Assembly: GCF_009909195.1 (NCBI RefSeq)
Contig: NZ_JAAAMU010000001.1
Coordinates: 659,873-723,872 of the forward strand
DNA: 64,000 nucleotides
Direction of reading: 5' to 3'
Source: Paenibacillus sacheonensis
GTDB lineage: Bacteria; Bacillota; Bacilli; Paenibacillales; Paenibacillaceae
Of this stretch, positions 45,156-54,015 are shown piece by piece (the first letter of the stretch is position 1; each line of letters starts with the position of its first letter). Below the pieces are notes generated by a model that was not told the DNA's origin, ran no database searches, and saw nothing but the letters and a program-made list of their open reading frames with translations. A program made the translations under genes and the position numbers.

Positions 45156-45755
45156 ATGATTCCAGGACATGAATGGCATCGCTTGAAGATACAGACGCAG
45201 CGTTTGCGGCTGCAGGTGATCGATGAATCCTGCACCGAGCGCGCGTTGGCGTTCGTAACCCGCAATCGGGAGTCGCTTGCCGAATGGGAACCCAGCCGGG
45301 AGGACGATTATTTCACCGCGGAAATCCAGCGAGAATTGATCGTGCAGGATATCCACAGCATGGCAAACGGGCATGGCGTGCGCTTATGGGTGACGGCGGC
45401 TGATGCGCCCGACGGGGATTTTATCGGAACGGTATCCCTCAACAATATCGTGCGCGGCGCATTCCAGTCCTGCCACCTCGGATATCGGATGGATCACCGG
45501 CACCGAAACAAGGGGTATATGACGGAGGCATTGTCGCATGTCGTGGCGTTCGCCTTCGGGCGGCTGAATTTGCACCGGATCGAAGCCAATGTCATGCCGC
45601 GCAACGCAGCTTCATTGAAAGTATGCGAACGGCTCGGCTTTCACCATGAGGGGCTTGCCAGGGACTACTTGCGAATCGGAGGCAAATGGGAGGATCATAT
45701 TCACATGGTGCTGCTGAATTCGTCCTGGACAGCCGCGCAGGCGTCCGGCAGCTGA
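45156..45755 (+). CDS. GNAT acetyltransferase, RimJ/RimL type
   Basis: This 199-residue protein has a GNAT fold: IGTVSLNNIVRG (beta4), then HLGYRMDHRHRNKGYMTEAL (acetyl-CoA binding motif A), then NLHRIEANVMPRNAASLKVCERLGFHHEG. It resembles ribosomal-protein-alanine acetyltransferases such as YdaF/RimJ. The target is unknown. AAGGAGAGACGACCC precedes the ATG. Confidence 0.88.
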   Translation: MIPGHEWHRLKIQTQRLRLQVIDESCTERALAFVTRNRESLAEWEPSREDDYFTAEIQRELIVQDIHSMANGHGVRLWVTAADAPDGDFIGTVSLNNIVRGAFQSCHLGYRMDHRHRNKGYMTEALSHVVAFAFGRLNLHRIEANVMPRNAASLKVCERLGFHHEGLARDYLRIGGKWEDHIHMVLLNSSWTAAQASGS

Positions 45756-45864
45756 AGGAACGCGATAATTAACCTTGCCGCAGGCATTTAGTCCTTCCCG
45801 GTTTCATGTTAGAATAGAAAGTGCATCCTCCCGAACTACATAGGAAAGCGAGCGTGCACCCCAG

Positions 45865-46341
45865 ATGCTGACTTTTAAACGCTCTTCGAATGAAAGCTTG
45901 GCGGCCGAACGGGAGATATTGAATGCCAACCCGTTGTTCAACCGCCTTTCCAAAGATAAAGAAATACTGTCGTTGGCAGATATCGAAGCGGAGCATCGGG
46001 AGGCCGAGGCCGCCGGTGCGGAACGCTACGTCATGCATATGCAGGAGCATCCTGCCGGAATCCTGGAGTACCTGATGATCAATCCGAAGGATTCCTGCAC
46101 GTGGATCGGACTGCTCGTCATTCATGGCTCGCATCAAGGCAAGGGATTGGCGCGTGCGGCATTGAAGTGGTTCGATGATCGCATGCAAGCCGGAGGGGTT
46201 GTTTCCCATCGCCTCGGCGTTCTTGAAGACAACCATCCCGCGCACGCCTTCTGGCGCAGCCAAGGCGCGAGCCCGGTAAAACCCGCCGTCCTGCCGGACG
46301 GCAAGCCCATTCTCATCTATGAACGAAACGTTCAAGGGTAA
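45865..46341 (+). CDS. GNAT-family N-acetyltransferase
   Basis: This 158-residue protein has a central GNAT motif: WIGLLVIHGSHQGKGLARAAL, then HRLGVLEDNHPAHAFWRSQGA. The substrate is unknown. The ribosome site is weak (AAAGCGAG). The frame ends 38 bases before the lipoprotein gene. It is the second of three acetyltransferase genes within 2.3 kb that are not close copies of each other. Confidence 0.8.
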   Translation: MLTFKRSSNESLAAEREILNANPLFNRLSKDKEILSLADIEAEHREAEAAGAERYVMHMQEHPAGILEYLMINPKDSCTWIGLLVIHGSHQGKGLARAALKWFDDRMQAGGVVSHRLGVLEDNHPAHAFWRSQGASPVKPAVLPDGKPILIYERNVQG

Positions 46342-46379
46342 GAAGAGGATGCAATTCATAAAGACGGGAGATTACAAGG

Positions 46380-46859
46380 ATGTACAGAACAGCAATGCTC
46401 GGCATGCTGCTAAGTCTGACCGTGCTGACCGGTGCCTGTTCGGTGAAGGACGACAGCCATGGACAGGACCCCGTCCCAAGCGATCAAATCGACTATAGAG
46501 ATTCATCGGGTGCGTCCGATGTCATGAATGCATATGAAGAGTCCATGGTTGAAGCGATCAACAAGAACCGCTTCTCGCTTGTGGAAGGTCTATTGGACCC
46601 GGAAGGCCCGCTTTACAAGGAGCAGCAAGGCCTCGTTCGCCGGCTTAGCGGGAAAGACATCAAGGAAAAGCTCATTCGGTATCAGATCATGAATATTCAG
46701 AAAATCAACGGCGAATACAAGTTTTACATTATCGAGAAAATCGGCATTTATTACCCGGAAGGCAAATCGATGGTGAATGAATACGAATGGATATACACCG
46801 TGAAGCAGCACCCCGTGACGAACGCCTTTAAGGTGTTCAGCATCGAGCGCTGGGAATAG
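46380..46859 (+). CDS. Predicted lipoprotein, unknown function
   Basis: This 159-residue protein has a type II signal peptide with lipobox LTGACS (Cys20). An acidic linker is followed by a folded region (about residues 50-155, YEESMVEAINKNRF, then YKFYIIEKIGIYYPEG, then EWIYTVKQ). The latter resembles the NTF2-like domains found at the end of TcaA/YvbJ-type proteins. It is anchored on the outer face of the membrane. AGATTACAAGG precedes the ATG. The role is unknown. Confidence 0.72.
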   Translation: MYRTAMLGMLLSLTVLTGACSVKDDSHGQDPVPSDQIDYRDSSGASDVMNAYEESMVEAINKNRFSLVEGLLDPEGPLYKEQQGLVRRLSGKDIKEKLIRYQIMNIQKINGEYKFYIIEKIGIYYPEGKSMVNEYEWIYTVKQHPVTNAFKVFSIERWE

Positions 46860-46868
46860 CCGTATCGG

Positions 46869-46907
46869 CGGGCAGGCGGGCTGGAAGCAGCGTTGTCTGC
46901 CTGTTTT
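46869..46907 (+). terminator. Terminator after the lipoprotein gene
   Basis: CGGGCAGGC (46869-46877) pairs with GTCTGCCTG (46895-46903) through two wobbles, then TTTT. Confidence 0.6.
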
Positions 46908-46934
46908 CACCATTTTACGCGACGAGGTGCAACC

Positions 46935-47435
46935 ATGACGAGCAGAATTGCGTTTGAACCCTATGACAGCCGATATTTGGAATCGGTCCGCGGAACTTAT
47001 AATTATTTCGTCGAGCGGACCACGGTCTCTTTCGATCTGTATCCCTATACGCCGGAGCAGATGGAGCAGCTGATCGAACCCCTCTCGGAACTATACCGGT
47101 CTTATGTCGCGCTCTATGATGGACAATATGCGGGTTATTTTTTGCTGACCCAGCATAAGAAGCGGCCTGCGTTCAACGTCACTGCGGAAGTGACGGTCTA
47201 TCTGGAGCCCGCCTTTACCGGCAAGGGCATTGGCAAGAAAGCGATGCTCTTCCTGGAAGAAGTGGCGAAGCAGCTGAATTTCCACTCGCTGATCGCAACC
47301 ATCTGCACGGAGAACGAAGGCAGCATCGCGTTATTCTCCAAGCTGGGGTACAAGCAGGTATCGCATTACGAAGAGATCGCCTACAAATTCGATCGATGGC
47401 TCGATTTGGCTTGTTATCAGAAAAAGCTGAAGTAG
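46935..47435 (+). CDS. GNAT acetyltransferase, phosphinothricin-acetyltransferase-like
   Basis: This 166-residue protein has an N-terminal FEPYDSRYLESVRGTYNYFVERTTVSFDL-type region typical of Pat/MddA-like acetyltransferases. The CoA motif is LEPAFTGKGIGKKAM, followed by TICTENEGSIALFSKLGY. Such enzymes acetylate phosphinothricin or methionine sulfoximine in relatives; the natural substrate here is unknown. GAGGTG is six bases before the ATG. Confidence 0.85.
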   Translation: MTSRIAFEPYDSRYLESVRGTYNYFVERTTVSFDLYPYTPEQMEQLIEPLSELYRSYVALYDGQYAGYFLLTQHKKRPAFNVTAEVTVYLEPAFTGKGIGKKAMLFLEEVAKQLNFHSLIATICTENEGSIALFSKLGYKQVSHYEEIAYKFDRWLDLACYQKKLK

Positions 47436-47757
47436 AGGCGGGATGCACATGCGGGACCGAGCTTCTTCGCGCGCGCCGCGGATCAAGGAAAGTTACGGGC
47501 ATGCACGCTCTTACCTGGCATGAACTGAACGAGCACGGAATAGCTATAGTTGGCGGGGGGACGAGCGGACTGGCTATTCCATCGATGCCGATTTCCTTGC
47601 GGCGCGCGATTCAGGAAGAATCGATCCGATACCGTCGCGACTGCGTTCATCTATCGATCTCCGAGCGCGAGAATGCGGGATGCGCTGTCCAATAGGCGGA
47701 CATCAGCGCGCCTTGCGAGACGGACCGCTTCAGGTTGGGAGGTTAGCTGCGAAAGCG
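47436..47757 (+). other. 322-base stretch without a convincing gene
   Basis: A frame from ATG 47501 encodes 64 residues (MHALTWHELNEHGIAIVGG at the start) but has no ribosome site and no similarity I recognise. Other frames here are shadows. No terminator or clear promoter is evident. It may be decayed coding sequence upstream of vanZ. Confidence 0.5.
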
Positions 47758-48177
47758 ATGAAACGAGCAATCGCACTGATAACGTTGGCATATGGCCTGT
47801 TACTCTTATATTGGATGTTTATCGGATTCGGACGAACGAATCCGAACTTGCCGGGGTACCGGTACAACGTGATGCCGCTTCAGACGATCAAGCTGTATTT
47901 CGTCCATGCGGACAGCTTTCCGTTCAAATATTGGATCGTGAATATCATCGGCAATGTCGCCGTGTTCGCGCCATTCGGCCTCTCCGTCCCGTATTTGCTC
48001 CGCATGCGGCTGTTCTCGTTCACGATGCTGTTCATCTGCGTCTTATTCCTGCTCGAGACCTTCCAACTGCTGCTGCAGCGCGGAAGCTTCGACATCGACG
48101 ATATCCTGCTGAACACCATCGGAGCGTGGTTAGGCTTCGCATGCCTGCATCTCATTCGCAAGCGGACGGCCTTATGA
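47758..48177 (+). CDS. VanZ-family membrane protein
   Basis: This 139-residue protein has four membrane helices with the VanZ pattern NVMPLQTIK, then NIIGNVAVFAPFGLSVPYLL, then SFDIDDILLNTIGAWLGF. VanZ confers low-level teicoplanin resistance in enterococci; most chromosomal homologues are of unknown role. The ATG at 47758 is chosen by similarity; GGGAGG is about 14 bases upstream, so the start is not certain. Only 81 bases separate it from the HisA-like gene. Confidence 0.85.
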   Translation: MKRAIALITLAYGLLLLYWMFIGFGRTNPNLPGYRYNVMPLQTIKLYFVHADSFPFKYWIVNIIGNVAVFAPFGLSVPYLLRMRLFSFTMLFICVLFLLETFQLLLQRGSFDIDDILLNTIGAWLGFACLHLIRKRTAL

Positions 48178-48258
48178 TCGTAACAAAGCGATACCATTAT
48201 TGTAGAAGCCAAAGCCTGCGCTGCTGTGCGGCATTATTTCCAGAGAAGAGGGACAACC

Positions 48259-49017
48259 ATGAAATTCAGACCTTGCATCGACCTGCACAACGGCAAAGTG
48301 AAACAGATCGTCGGCGAGACGCTCGGCGGCAGCGACAAGCAGGTGGTGGAAAATTTCGTGTCCACGCATGATTCCGCGTATTACGCGGACATGTTCAAGC
48401 GGGACAAACTGACCGGCGGCCATGTCATCATGCTCGGCGGCGGCAACGAAGATGCGGCGCTTGCGGCGCTTCGCGCCTATCCGGGCGGTTTGCAGATCGG
48501 CGGCGGCATCCATGCCGAGAATGCGGCGTTATACTTGGAAGCGGGGGCTTCGCATGTCATCGTAACCTCGTATATTTTTCGCGACGGCGAGTTGGACATG
48601 GATAATCTGCAGCGGATCGTTGCCGAGGTCGGGAAGGACAGGCTCGTTATCGATCTGAGCTGCAAGCAGCGGGACGGTCAGTGGCTCGTCGTCACGAACC
48701 AGTGGAAGACGTTCAGCAACTTCGTCGTCGATGCCGGCCATCTGCGCGAGCTGGAATCGTATTGCGATGAATTTCTGATCCATGCCGTCGACGTGGAAGG
48801 GAAGCGCACGGGCATATTGACCAGCCTGATCGAGCTGCTTGCGCAAGGCGTTACGATCCCGACGACGTATGCCGGCGGAGCGCGTTCGTTCGAGGACCTG
48901 GATCTGTTTCGGCGGTTAACCGCAGGCAAGCTGGATATCACGATCGGCAGCGCGCTCGATATCTTCGGCGGCGCCCTGCCGTATGACGAAGTCGTGGCGT
49001 ATTGCGGCCGCGAATAG
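48259..49017 (+). CDS. Eukaryotic-type HisA (ProFAR isomerase)
   Basis: This 252-residue TIM barrel is clearly the HIS6-like subgroup of HisA: FRPCIDLHNGKVKQIVG, HVIMLGGGNEDAA, RLVIDLSCK, EFLIHAVDVEGK, then TYAGGARSFEDLDL and a final GSALDIFGG. The enzyme converts ProFAR to PRFAR in histidine synthesis. AGAGGGA is six bases before the ATG. No other his genes are nearby. Whether the genome also has a normal HisA in a his operon cannot be seen here. A strong terminator follows. Confidence 0.9.
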   Translation: MKFRPCIDLHNGKVKQIVGETLGGSDKQVVENFVSTHDSAYYADMFKRDKLTGGHVIMLGGGNEDAALAALRAYPGGLQIGGGIHAENAALYLEAGASHVIVTSYIFRDGELDMDNLQRIVAEVGKDRLVIDLSCKQRDGQWLVVTNQWKTFSNFVVDAGHLRELESYCDEFLIHAVDVEGKRTGILTSLIELLAQGVTIPTTYAGGARSFEDLDLFRRLTAGKLDITIGSALDIFGGALPYDEVVAYCGRE

Positions 49018-49031
49018 CCCGAATGGAATGA

Positions 49032-49067
49032 GCGCCAACTGCCGAAGAAGCCGGTTGGCGCTTTTTT
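49032..49067 (+). terminator. Terminator after the HisA-like gene
   Basis: GCGCCAAC-GCCG pairs with CCGG-TTGGCGC, followed by six Ts. Confidence 0.88.
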
Positions 49068-49154
49068 GCATAGCTTTTCCTACTGGAAGCGATTACAATG
49101 AGAGAGTGATTGCTCTAGTAATTTAATCCATGGTTAAGAGGAGTGGCTGATCGA

Positions 49155-50372
49155 ATGGCTGGAAATCGTGCGGTAGTCTATGTGGAACCCGGCAAGGTGG
49201 ACGTAAGCGATATTTCGTATCCGGAGCTGATCCTGCGTGACGGACCTGGCGTGAATCCGCTCAATGTGGGGCGGAAATGCGAGCATGGCGTCATCCTGAA
49301 AGTCATCACGACGAACATTTGCGGAAGCGACCAGCATATGGTCCGCGGACGCACGACCGCTCCGAGCGGCCTGGTGCTTGGACATGAGATTACGGGCGAG
49401 GTCATCGAAGTCGGCCGCGACGTTGAGTTTATCAAGAAAGGCGATCTTGTATCCGTGCCGTTCAATATCGCGTGCGGACGCTGCCGAAACTGCAAGGAAC
49501 GCAATACGAACGTCTGCTCCAACGTCAATCCCGATCGTCCGGGCTCGGCGTACGGCTACGTGGATATGGGCGGCTGGGTTGGCGGACAATCCGAATACGT
49601 CATGGTTCCCTATGCAGACTTCCAGCTGCTGAAGTTTCCGGATAAAGACCGCGCCATGGAGAAAATCCTCGACTTGACGATGCTGTCGGACATTTTCCCG
49701 ACGGGCTATCACGGTGCAGTCAGCGCGGGCGTTCGCCCGGGCTCGACGGTTTATATCGCAGGCGCCGGTCCGGTGGGCCTTGCCGCGGCGCATTCGGCCC
49801 AGCTTCTCGGCGCCTCGGTCGTCATCGTCGGCGATCTGAACAGCGAACGCCTGGCACAGGCGAGAAGCTTCGGCTGCGAGACCGTGAACCTGCGCGAGCA
49901 TGCGAACCTCGCGGAACAAATCGAACAAATTCTCGGCGTGCCGGAAGTCGACTGCGCGGTGGACTGCGTCGGCTTCGAAGCCCATGGCCACGGCAAATCG
50001 CATGGCGAAGCGCCGGCTACCGTGCTCAATTCCATCATGGAAGTGACGCGGGCAGGCGGCAGACTCGGCATCCCCGGCCTCTACGTGACCGGCGATCCGG
50101 GCGCCGTGGACGAGGATGCGAAGATCGGAACGCTGAAGATCCGTTTCGGCCTCGGCTGGGCGAAGTCCCACACGTTCGTGACAGGCCAAACGCCGGTCAT
50201 GCAGTACAACCGGGAGCTGATGAGCGCGATCTTAAGCGGCCGCGCCCAAATCGCGAAAGCGGTCAATGCGACGCTGATTTCCTTGGATGAGGCTCCGGGG
50301 GCTTACAACGCTTTCGACCAAGGCGCATCCAAGAAGTTCGTCATCGACCCGCATGGCTCGGTAAGACGTTAA
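49155..50372 (+). CDS. fdhA: Glutathione-independent formaldehyde dehydrogenase-like zinc alcohol dehydrogenase
   Basis: This 405-residue medium-chain dehydrogenase has catalytic zinc ligands in NICGSDQHMVRG and GHEITGEV. The structural zinc lobe is CGRCRNCKERNTNVC, and the NAD-binding GAGPVGLAAAHSAQ is present. The long insert, VNPDRPGSAYGYVDMGGWVGGQSEY and ADFQLLKFPD follow the Pseudomonas formaldehyde dismutase/dehydrogenase pattern. It oxidises formaldehyde with tightly bound NAD. GAGGAG lies 11 bases before the ATG. It is monocistronic. Confidence 0.87.
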   Translation: MAGNRAVVYVEPGKVDVSDISYPELILRDGPGVNPLNVGRKCEHGVILKVITTNICGSDQHMVRGRTTAPSGLVLGHEITGEVIEVGRDVEFIKKGDLVSVPFNIACGRCRNCKERNTNVCSNVNPDRPGSAYGYVDMGGWVGGQSEYVMVPYADFQLLKFPDKDRAMEKILDLTMLSDIFPTGYHGAVSAGVRPGSTVYIAGAGPVGLAAAHSAQLLGASVVIVGDLNSERLAQARSFGCETVNLREHANLAEQIEQILGVPEVDCAVDCVGFEAHGHGKSHGEAPATVLNSIMEVTRAGGRLGIPGLYVTGDPGAVDEDAKIGTLKIRFGLGWAKSHTFVTGQTPVMQYNRELMSAILSGRAQIAKAVNATLISLDEAPGAYNAFDQGASKKFVIDPHGSVRR

Positions 50373-50379
50373 TCGACGC

Positions 50380-50416
50380 AGGCCGCATGGTCCTTCCCGG
50401 GACCGTGTGGCTTTTA
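50380..50416 (+). terminator. Terminator after fdhA
   Basis: GGCCGCATGGTCC pairs with GGACCGTGTGGCT through wobbles, then TTTATT. Confidence 0.65.
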
Positions 50417-50549
50417 TTATTCACCATTCCCCCAAGCAGCTGGGGCCAGCTGGTAATATAGGGGTACCAATCAGCAAGCCAATCATGGTAAACTGGTATC
50501 GGTACGGGTCAACCTTAAGCATTGAAATTGGTGTAGGAGGTCATTCGCG

Positions 50550-51002
50550 GTGAATAATTGCACTTTGATTACCAAGCCAGCGATGAATCTGGTTGGAATC
50601 AGCTATTGCGGTCCCTATTCGACGTTTCCGGACGAAGCCATTCATTTGCAGAGTGAGTTTCTCTCCAGAAAGCATGAAATCGAAGGCGATGTCAAAACGA
50701 TGGTCCTGTACAGCCCCTATTTCGGCAATGAGGTTTTCGCAACGTATTGGGCATGCTTCGAGGTTTCGCATTTGGAGCAGGTGCCGCAGCGAATGGTCCA
50801 GTTCACGATTCCGCAGCGCGCCTATGCCATGGCCGTTTGCACGAACGAACGAATCGGCGAAGGCTACGAGCAGCTGACGGCATGGATGAACGAACAGAAG
50901 CTGGTGAAGCGAGACAACGCCGTATCGCTGGAAATCTTTTATATCGACGAGCATTTGGAAGCCGAACAGGTCGAACTGTTGATTCCGATTGAAGAAGAAT
51001 AA
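50550..51002 (+). CDS. GyrI-like/AraC-effector-binding-domain protein
   Basis: This 150-residue single-domain protein has the GyrI-like (SBP bacterial type) beta-alpha pattern: LVGISYCGPYS, then YATYWACFEV-like core (EVFATYWACFEVS), MVQFTIPQRAYAMAVC and a final SLEIFYIDEHL. These domains bind small hydrophobic ligands or toxins. No DNA-binding domain is attached. It starts at GTG nine bases after TAGGAGGTC. Function is unknown. A perfect terminator follows. Confidence 0.8.
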   Translation: MNNCTLITKPAMNLVGISYCGPYSTFPDEAIHLQSEFLSRKHEIEGDVKTMVLYSPYFGNEVFATYWACFEVSHLEQVPQRMVQFTIPQRAYAMAVCTNERIGEGYEQLTAWMNEQKLVKRDNAVSLEIFYIDEHLEAEQVELLIPIEEE

Positions 51003-51018
51003 CGCGTGAATGGAACGA

Positions 51019-51065
51019 ACACTGCCCCGCAGGCTGCATTAGCCGCTGCGGGGCAGTGTTTTTTT
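51019..51065 (+). terminator. Terminator after the GyrI-like gene
   Basis: AACACTGCCCCGCAG pairs with CTGCGGGGCAGTGTT, followed by a T-run. Confidence 0.92.
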
Positions 51066-51158
51066 GTGCGTCTACCGGAGCTGACCGTTATCGGAGAATA
51101 GGCATTAAGACCTTTGGAATTCGGTCTATTCAACTATGTACATATAAAAACATATACA

Positions 51159-51300
51159 TATTGTATACAATAAAAATCGAAATAAATAAAGGATACTTTC
51201 AGACTGTTTATCGTATTTATCCATGTCGTATTTTGAATTAAAATATTTGAAGTATTTAAATTGTATACCTGTTGTATATCTAAAAAACATCGTGTATGCT
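51159..51300 (+). promoter_or_regulatory. AT-rich control region and promoter of the LplABC-type operon
   Basis: The 430-base gap between 51003 and 51435 is mostly A/T-rich. It holds the perfect palindrome TATTGTATACAATA (51159-51172), a second TTGTATAC at 51261-51268 and a further TTGTAT at 51272-51277. TTGTAT (51272-51277), 17 bp, TATGCT (51295-51300) is a fair promoter. The repeated TTGTATAC element suggests an unidentified regulator. The leader of about 130 bases has the internal pair GACAGCGCTGTC at 51363-51374. Confidence 0.5.
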
Positions 51301-51435
51301 AGTCACAATCATGGGTCGCGGAGGAGCGCGCAAGACAGTCTAAGAAACCTCGGACAGGTGAATGACAGCGCTGTCAATACGACTCCTTGAAAGCAAGCAT
51401 CCATAACACTTCATGCAGTGAAAGGGGTATTGAGC

Positions 51436-53049
51436 ATGCAGAAGAAGAAAGCGGCCGCTGCCATATTGGCAGCAGCCCTCATCCTGGGAACGGCGGCGTG
51501 CAGCAACGGCAACGGCAATGACAACGGAACAAATGCAAACGTTTCCAACGAACCGGCGGATGGCGGAACCGTCGATATTCAATTCGGGAGCGGCGCCGAT
51601 CCGAATGCGGAGTACATGGCGAAGCTGACGAAGAAGACCGGGGAAACCTGGGAAGACAATCGTTGGACGCGCCTGTACAAAGAGAAGCTCGGCGTCGTCA
51701 CGCATTACAAAATGATGTATCCGTATAACGATTACAACACGAAGCTCAAGCTGGCGATTACGTCAGACGACCTGCCGGACGTCTTCCCGATCAACGATAA
51801 AACGGACTTTAAGCAGCTGGCGGAAGGCGGCGCGATCTATGAGATGGGACCGATTTACGACAAGTACGCTTCGCCGCTCCTGAAAAGCATCATCGAGGCG
51901 GAAACGAAGAGCATCTTCGATCCGGCTACGTTCGGAGGCAAGATCTATGGCATCCCGCAGAAAATGCCTTCGACGAACGGGTACAGCCATCTATGGATTC
52001 GCGAGGATTGGCTGAAGAAGCTGAATCTGGATCGCCCGAAAACGATGGACGACGTCTACGACATCGCCACGGCCTTCGCCAAGCAGGATCCGGACGGGAA
52101 CGGTAAGGCGGATACGATCGGCCTCGGTCTCAACAAAGACATTCTTTATTCCTCGCGCGGCTTGTTCTGGGGCTTCGGCGCGTATCCGGACTTCTGGACG
52201 AAGGACGGCGACGACAAAGCGGTCTACGGAACGACGCTGGACGCGATGAAGAAACCGCTCGACATGCTGGCGCGGATGTATAAGGACGGCCTGATCGACA
52301 AGGAGTTCGGCACGAAGGACGAGACCAAGGAAATGGAAAGCGCCGTCTCCGGCAAGCTCGGCATGTTCTACGGTCCCCACTGGCTCGCCTACAGCGTGGA
52401 GAAGACGTCGGATAACGACAAGAATGCCAAATGGATCACGATTCCGCTGCCGAGCGAGAGCGCCGACGTGCATATCCCGCTCGACAACGCGACGGACGGC
52501 TACCTTGTCGTAAGCAAGAAATTCAAGCATCCGGAGCTCGTCGTGGAGATGCTGAACGTTTACGCCGACACGATGTTCGGCGACGCGAACCAGTTCGAGA
52601 AGTTCTGGTCGGAAGGCGATATCGATTCCTTGTGGGCGATGGGACCGGTCCATACGCTGCTGCCTTCGCTTGATCTCGTCGGTCACCAGGATATCAAGAA
52701 AGCGGTGGCGGACAACACGACGGACCAGCTCAAAGGCGTGGCGAAGGGCTTCTACAAATCGATGCAGGACGGCGTCACGGGCATGTCCATGATGTTCGGT
52801 CCGACGGATACGCCGTTTGCCTTCGTCGATCAGACGTATCCGGATCAAGTGATTTGGAGCGCGTTCAGCGGAGCGCCGACGCAGACAATGGTCACGAGCT
52901 GGAGCTCCATGGGCGAGCTGGAAGCGACGACGATCACGGCGATCGTACAGGGCAAGGAAGACGTGGACAGCGGCTTCGATAAATTCGTGGACAGCTGGAA
53001 CAAGCTCGGCGGCAAGCAGATCACGGAAGAAGTCAACGCGCCGAAATAA
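51436..53049 (+). CDS. Sugar ABC transporter substrate-binding lipoprotein (LplA-like)
   Basis: This 537-residue protein has a type II signal peptide with lipobox GTAACS, a Gly/Asn-rich linker and a family 1 extracellular solute-binding fold. Segments such as DDLPDVFPINDK, LWIREDWLKKLNLDRPKTMDD and GKADTIGLGLNKD are typical of the large LplA/YtcQ-type proteins of Paenibacillus. These bind oligosaccharides; the ligand cannot be read. AAGGGG precedes the ATG. Two permease genes follow, and there is no ATPase gene, so a shared MsmX-type ATPase is presumed. Confidence 0.9.
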   Translation: MQKKKAAAAILAAALILGTAACSNGNGNDNGTNANVSNEPADGGTVDIQFGSGADPNAEYMAKLTKKTGETWEDNRWTRLYKEKLGVVTHYKMMYPYNDYNTKLKLAITSDDLPDVFPINDKTDFKQLAEGGAIYEMGPIYDKYASPLLKSIIEAETKSIFDPATFGGKIYGIPQKMPSTNGYSHLWIREDWLKKLNLDRPKTMDDVYDIATAFAKQDPDGNGKADTIGLGLNKDILYSSRGLFWGFGAYPDFWTKDGDDKAVYGTTLDAMKKPLDMLARMYKDGLIDKEFGTKDETKEMESAVSGKLGMFYGPHWLAYSVEKTSDNDKNAKWITIPLPSESADVHIPLDNATDGYLVVSKKFKHPELVVEMLNVYADTMFGDANQFEKFWSEGDIDSLWAMGPVHTLLPSLDLVGHQDIKKAVADNTTDQLKGVAKGFYKSMQDGVTGMSMMFGPTDTPFAFVDQTYPDQVIWSAFSGAPTQTMVTSWSSMGELEATTITAIVQGKEDVDSGFDKFVDSWNKLGGKQITEEVNAPK

Positions 53050-53093
53050 GCTTCGGCCGAGTCGGTACTTAACCAAGAAAGGAGGGCGTGCCC

Positions 53094-53999
53094 ATGTTCA
53101 AGCGATACGGGAACCGAAGAGAGCTGCCGCTGCATCTGATGCTGGTGCCCGGCCTCGTGATGCTCCTGATTTTCGCTTATGTTCCCATGATGGGCATCAT
53201 CATCGCCTTTCAGCAATTCAACCCGGTGAAGGGGCTGTTCGGAGATCAGAACTGGGTAGGCCTGGCGAATTTCAAGACGATCTTCGCCATGCCGAACATA
53301 TGGCAGGTCATCGGAAATACGGTATTCATCGCCGTCATGAAGATCATTCTCGGCATGATCGTCCCGATCGTCTTCGCCCTGCTGCTGAACGAAGTGAAGC
53401 AGGTGCTGTTCAAGCGCGTGACCCAAACCATTATCTACTTTCCTTACTTCCTCTCCTGGATCATTCTCAGCGGCATCATGATCGACATTCTGTCTCCGTC
53501 GACCGGGCTTGCGAACGTCATCCTGTCGTGGTTCGGACTGGGACCGGTGTACTTCCTGGGCGAGAACAGCTGGTTCCCGTATACGATGGTGGCTTCGGAC
53601 GTGTGGAAAAATTTCGGCTTCAACAGCGTCATCTATCTCGCGACGATCACGAGCATCGATACGACGCTGTACGAAGCATCGGCGGTCGACGGCGCGGGCC
53701 GCTGGCGCCAAACCTGGCATGTGACGCTTCCGGGAATGAGGATGATCATCGTCCTGCTGATGGTCTTGAGTCTTGGCAGCATCTTCGATGCCGGCTTCGA
53801 TCAGATCTTCAACCTGTACAGCCCGCAGGTGTTCGCGTCGGGCGACATTATCGATACGATGATCTACCGTCTTGGCCTGCAGCAATCGCAGTACAGCATT
53901 TCGGCCGGCGTCGGCCTGATGAAGTCCGGCGTATCCTTCGTGCTCATCACGGTCTCTTATTACATGGCATACAGGCTATTCAAGTATCGATTCTTCTAA
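53094..53999 (+). CDS. ABC transporter permease (LplB-like)
   Basis: This 301-residue inner-membrane permease has six helices. The coupling EAA motif reads YEASAVDGAGRWRQTWHVTLPGM near residue 200. MIYRLGLQQSQYS is the typical C-terminal segment of LplB proteins. GGAGGG is seven bases before the ATG; a GTG at 53088 overlaps it. It pairs with the next permease. Confidence 0.93.
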   Translation: MFKRYGNRRELPLHLMLVPGLVMLLIFAYVPMMGIIIAFQQFNPVKGLFGDQNWVGLANFKTIFAMPNIWQVIGNTVFIAVMKIILGMIVPIVFALLLNEVKQVLFKRVTQTIIYFPYFLSWIILSGIMIDILSPSTGLANVILSWFGLGPVYFLGENSWFPYTMVASDVWKNFGFNSVIYLATITSIDTTLYEASAVDGAGRWRQTWHVTLPGMRMIIVLLMVLSLGSIFDAGFDQIFNLYSPQVFASGDIIDTMIYRLGLQQSQYSISAGVGLMKSGVSFVLITVSYYMAYRLFKYRFF

Positions 54000-54015
54000 G
54001 GAAGGGGTGGGCAGC

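Noticed and set aside
47501..47695. 64-residue ORF before vanZ.
   Set aside because: It lacks a ribosome site and any recognisable motif. Kept only as an unassigned stretch.
49134..50189. 351-residue minus-strand frame opposite fdhA.
   Set aside because: It is an antisense shadow of the dehydrogenase caused by high third-position GC, with no start site or similarity.
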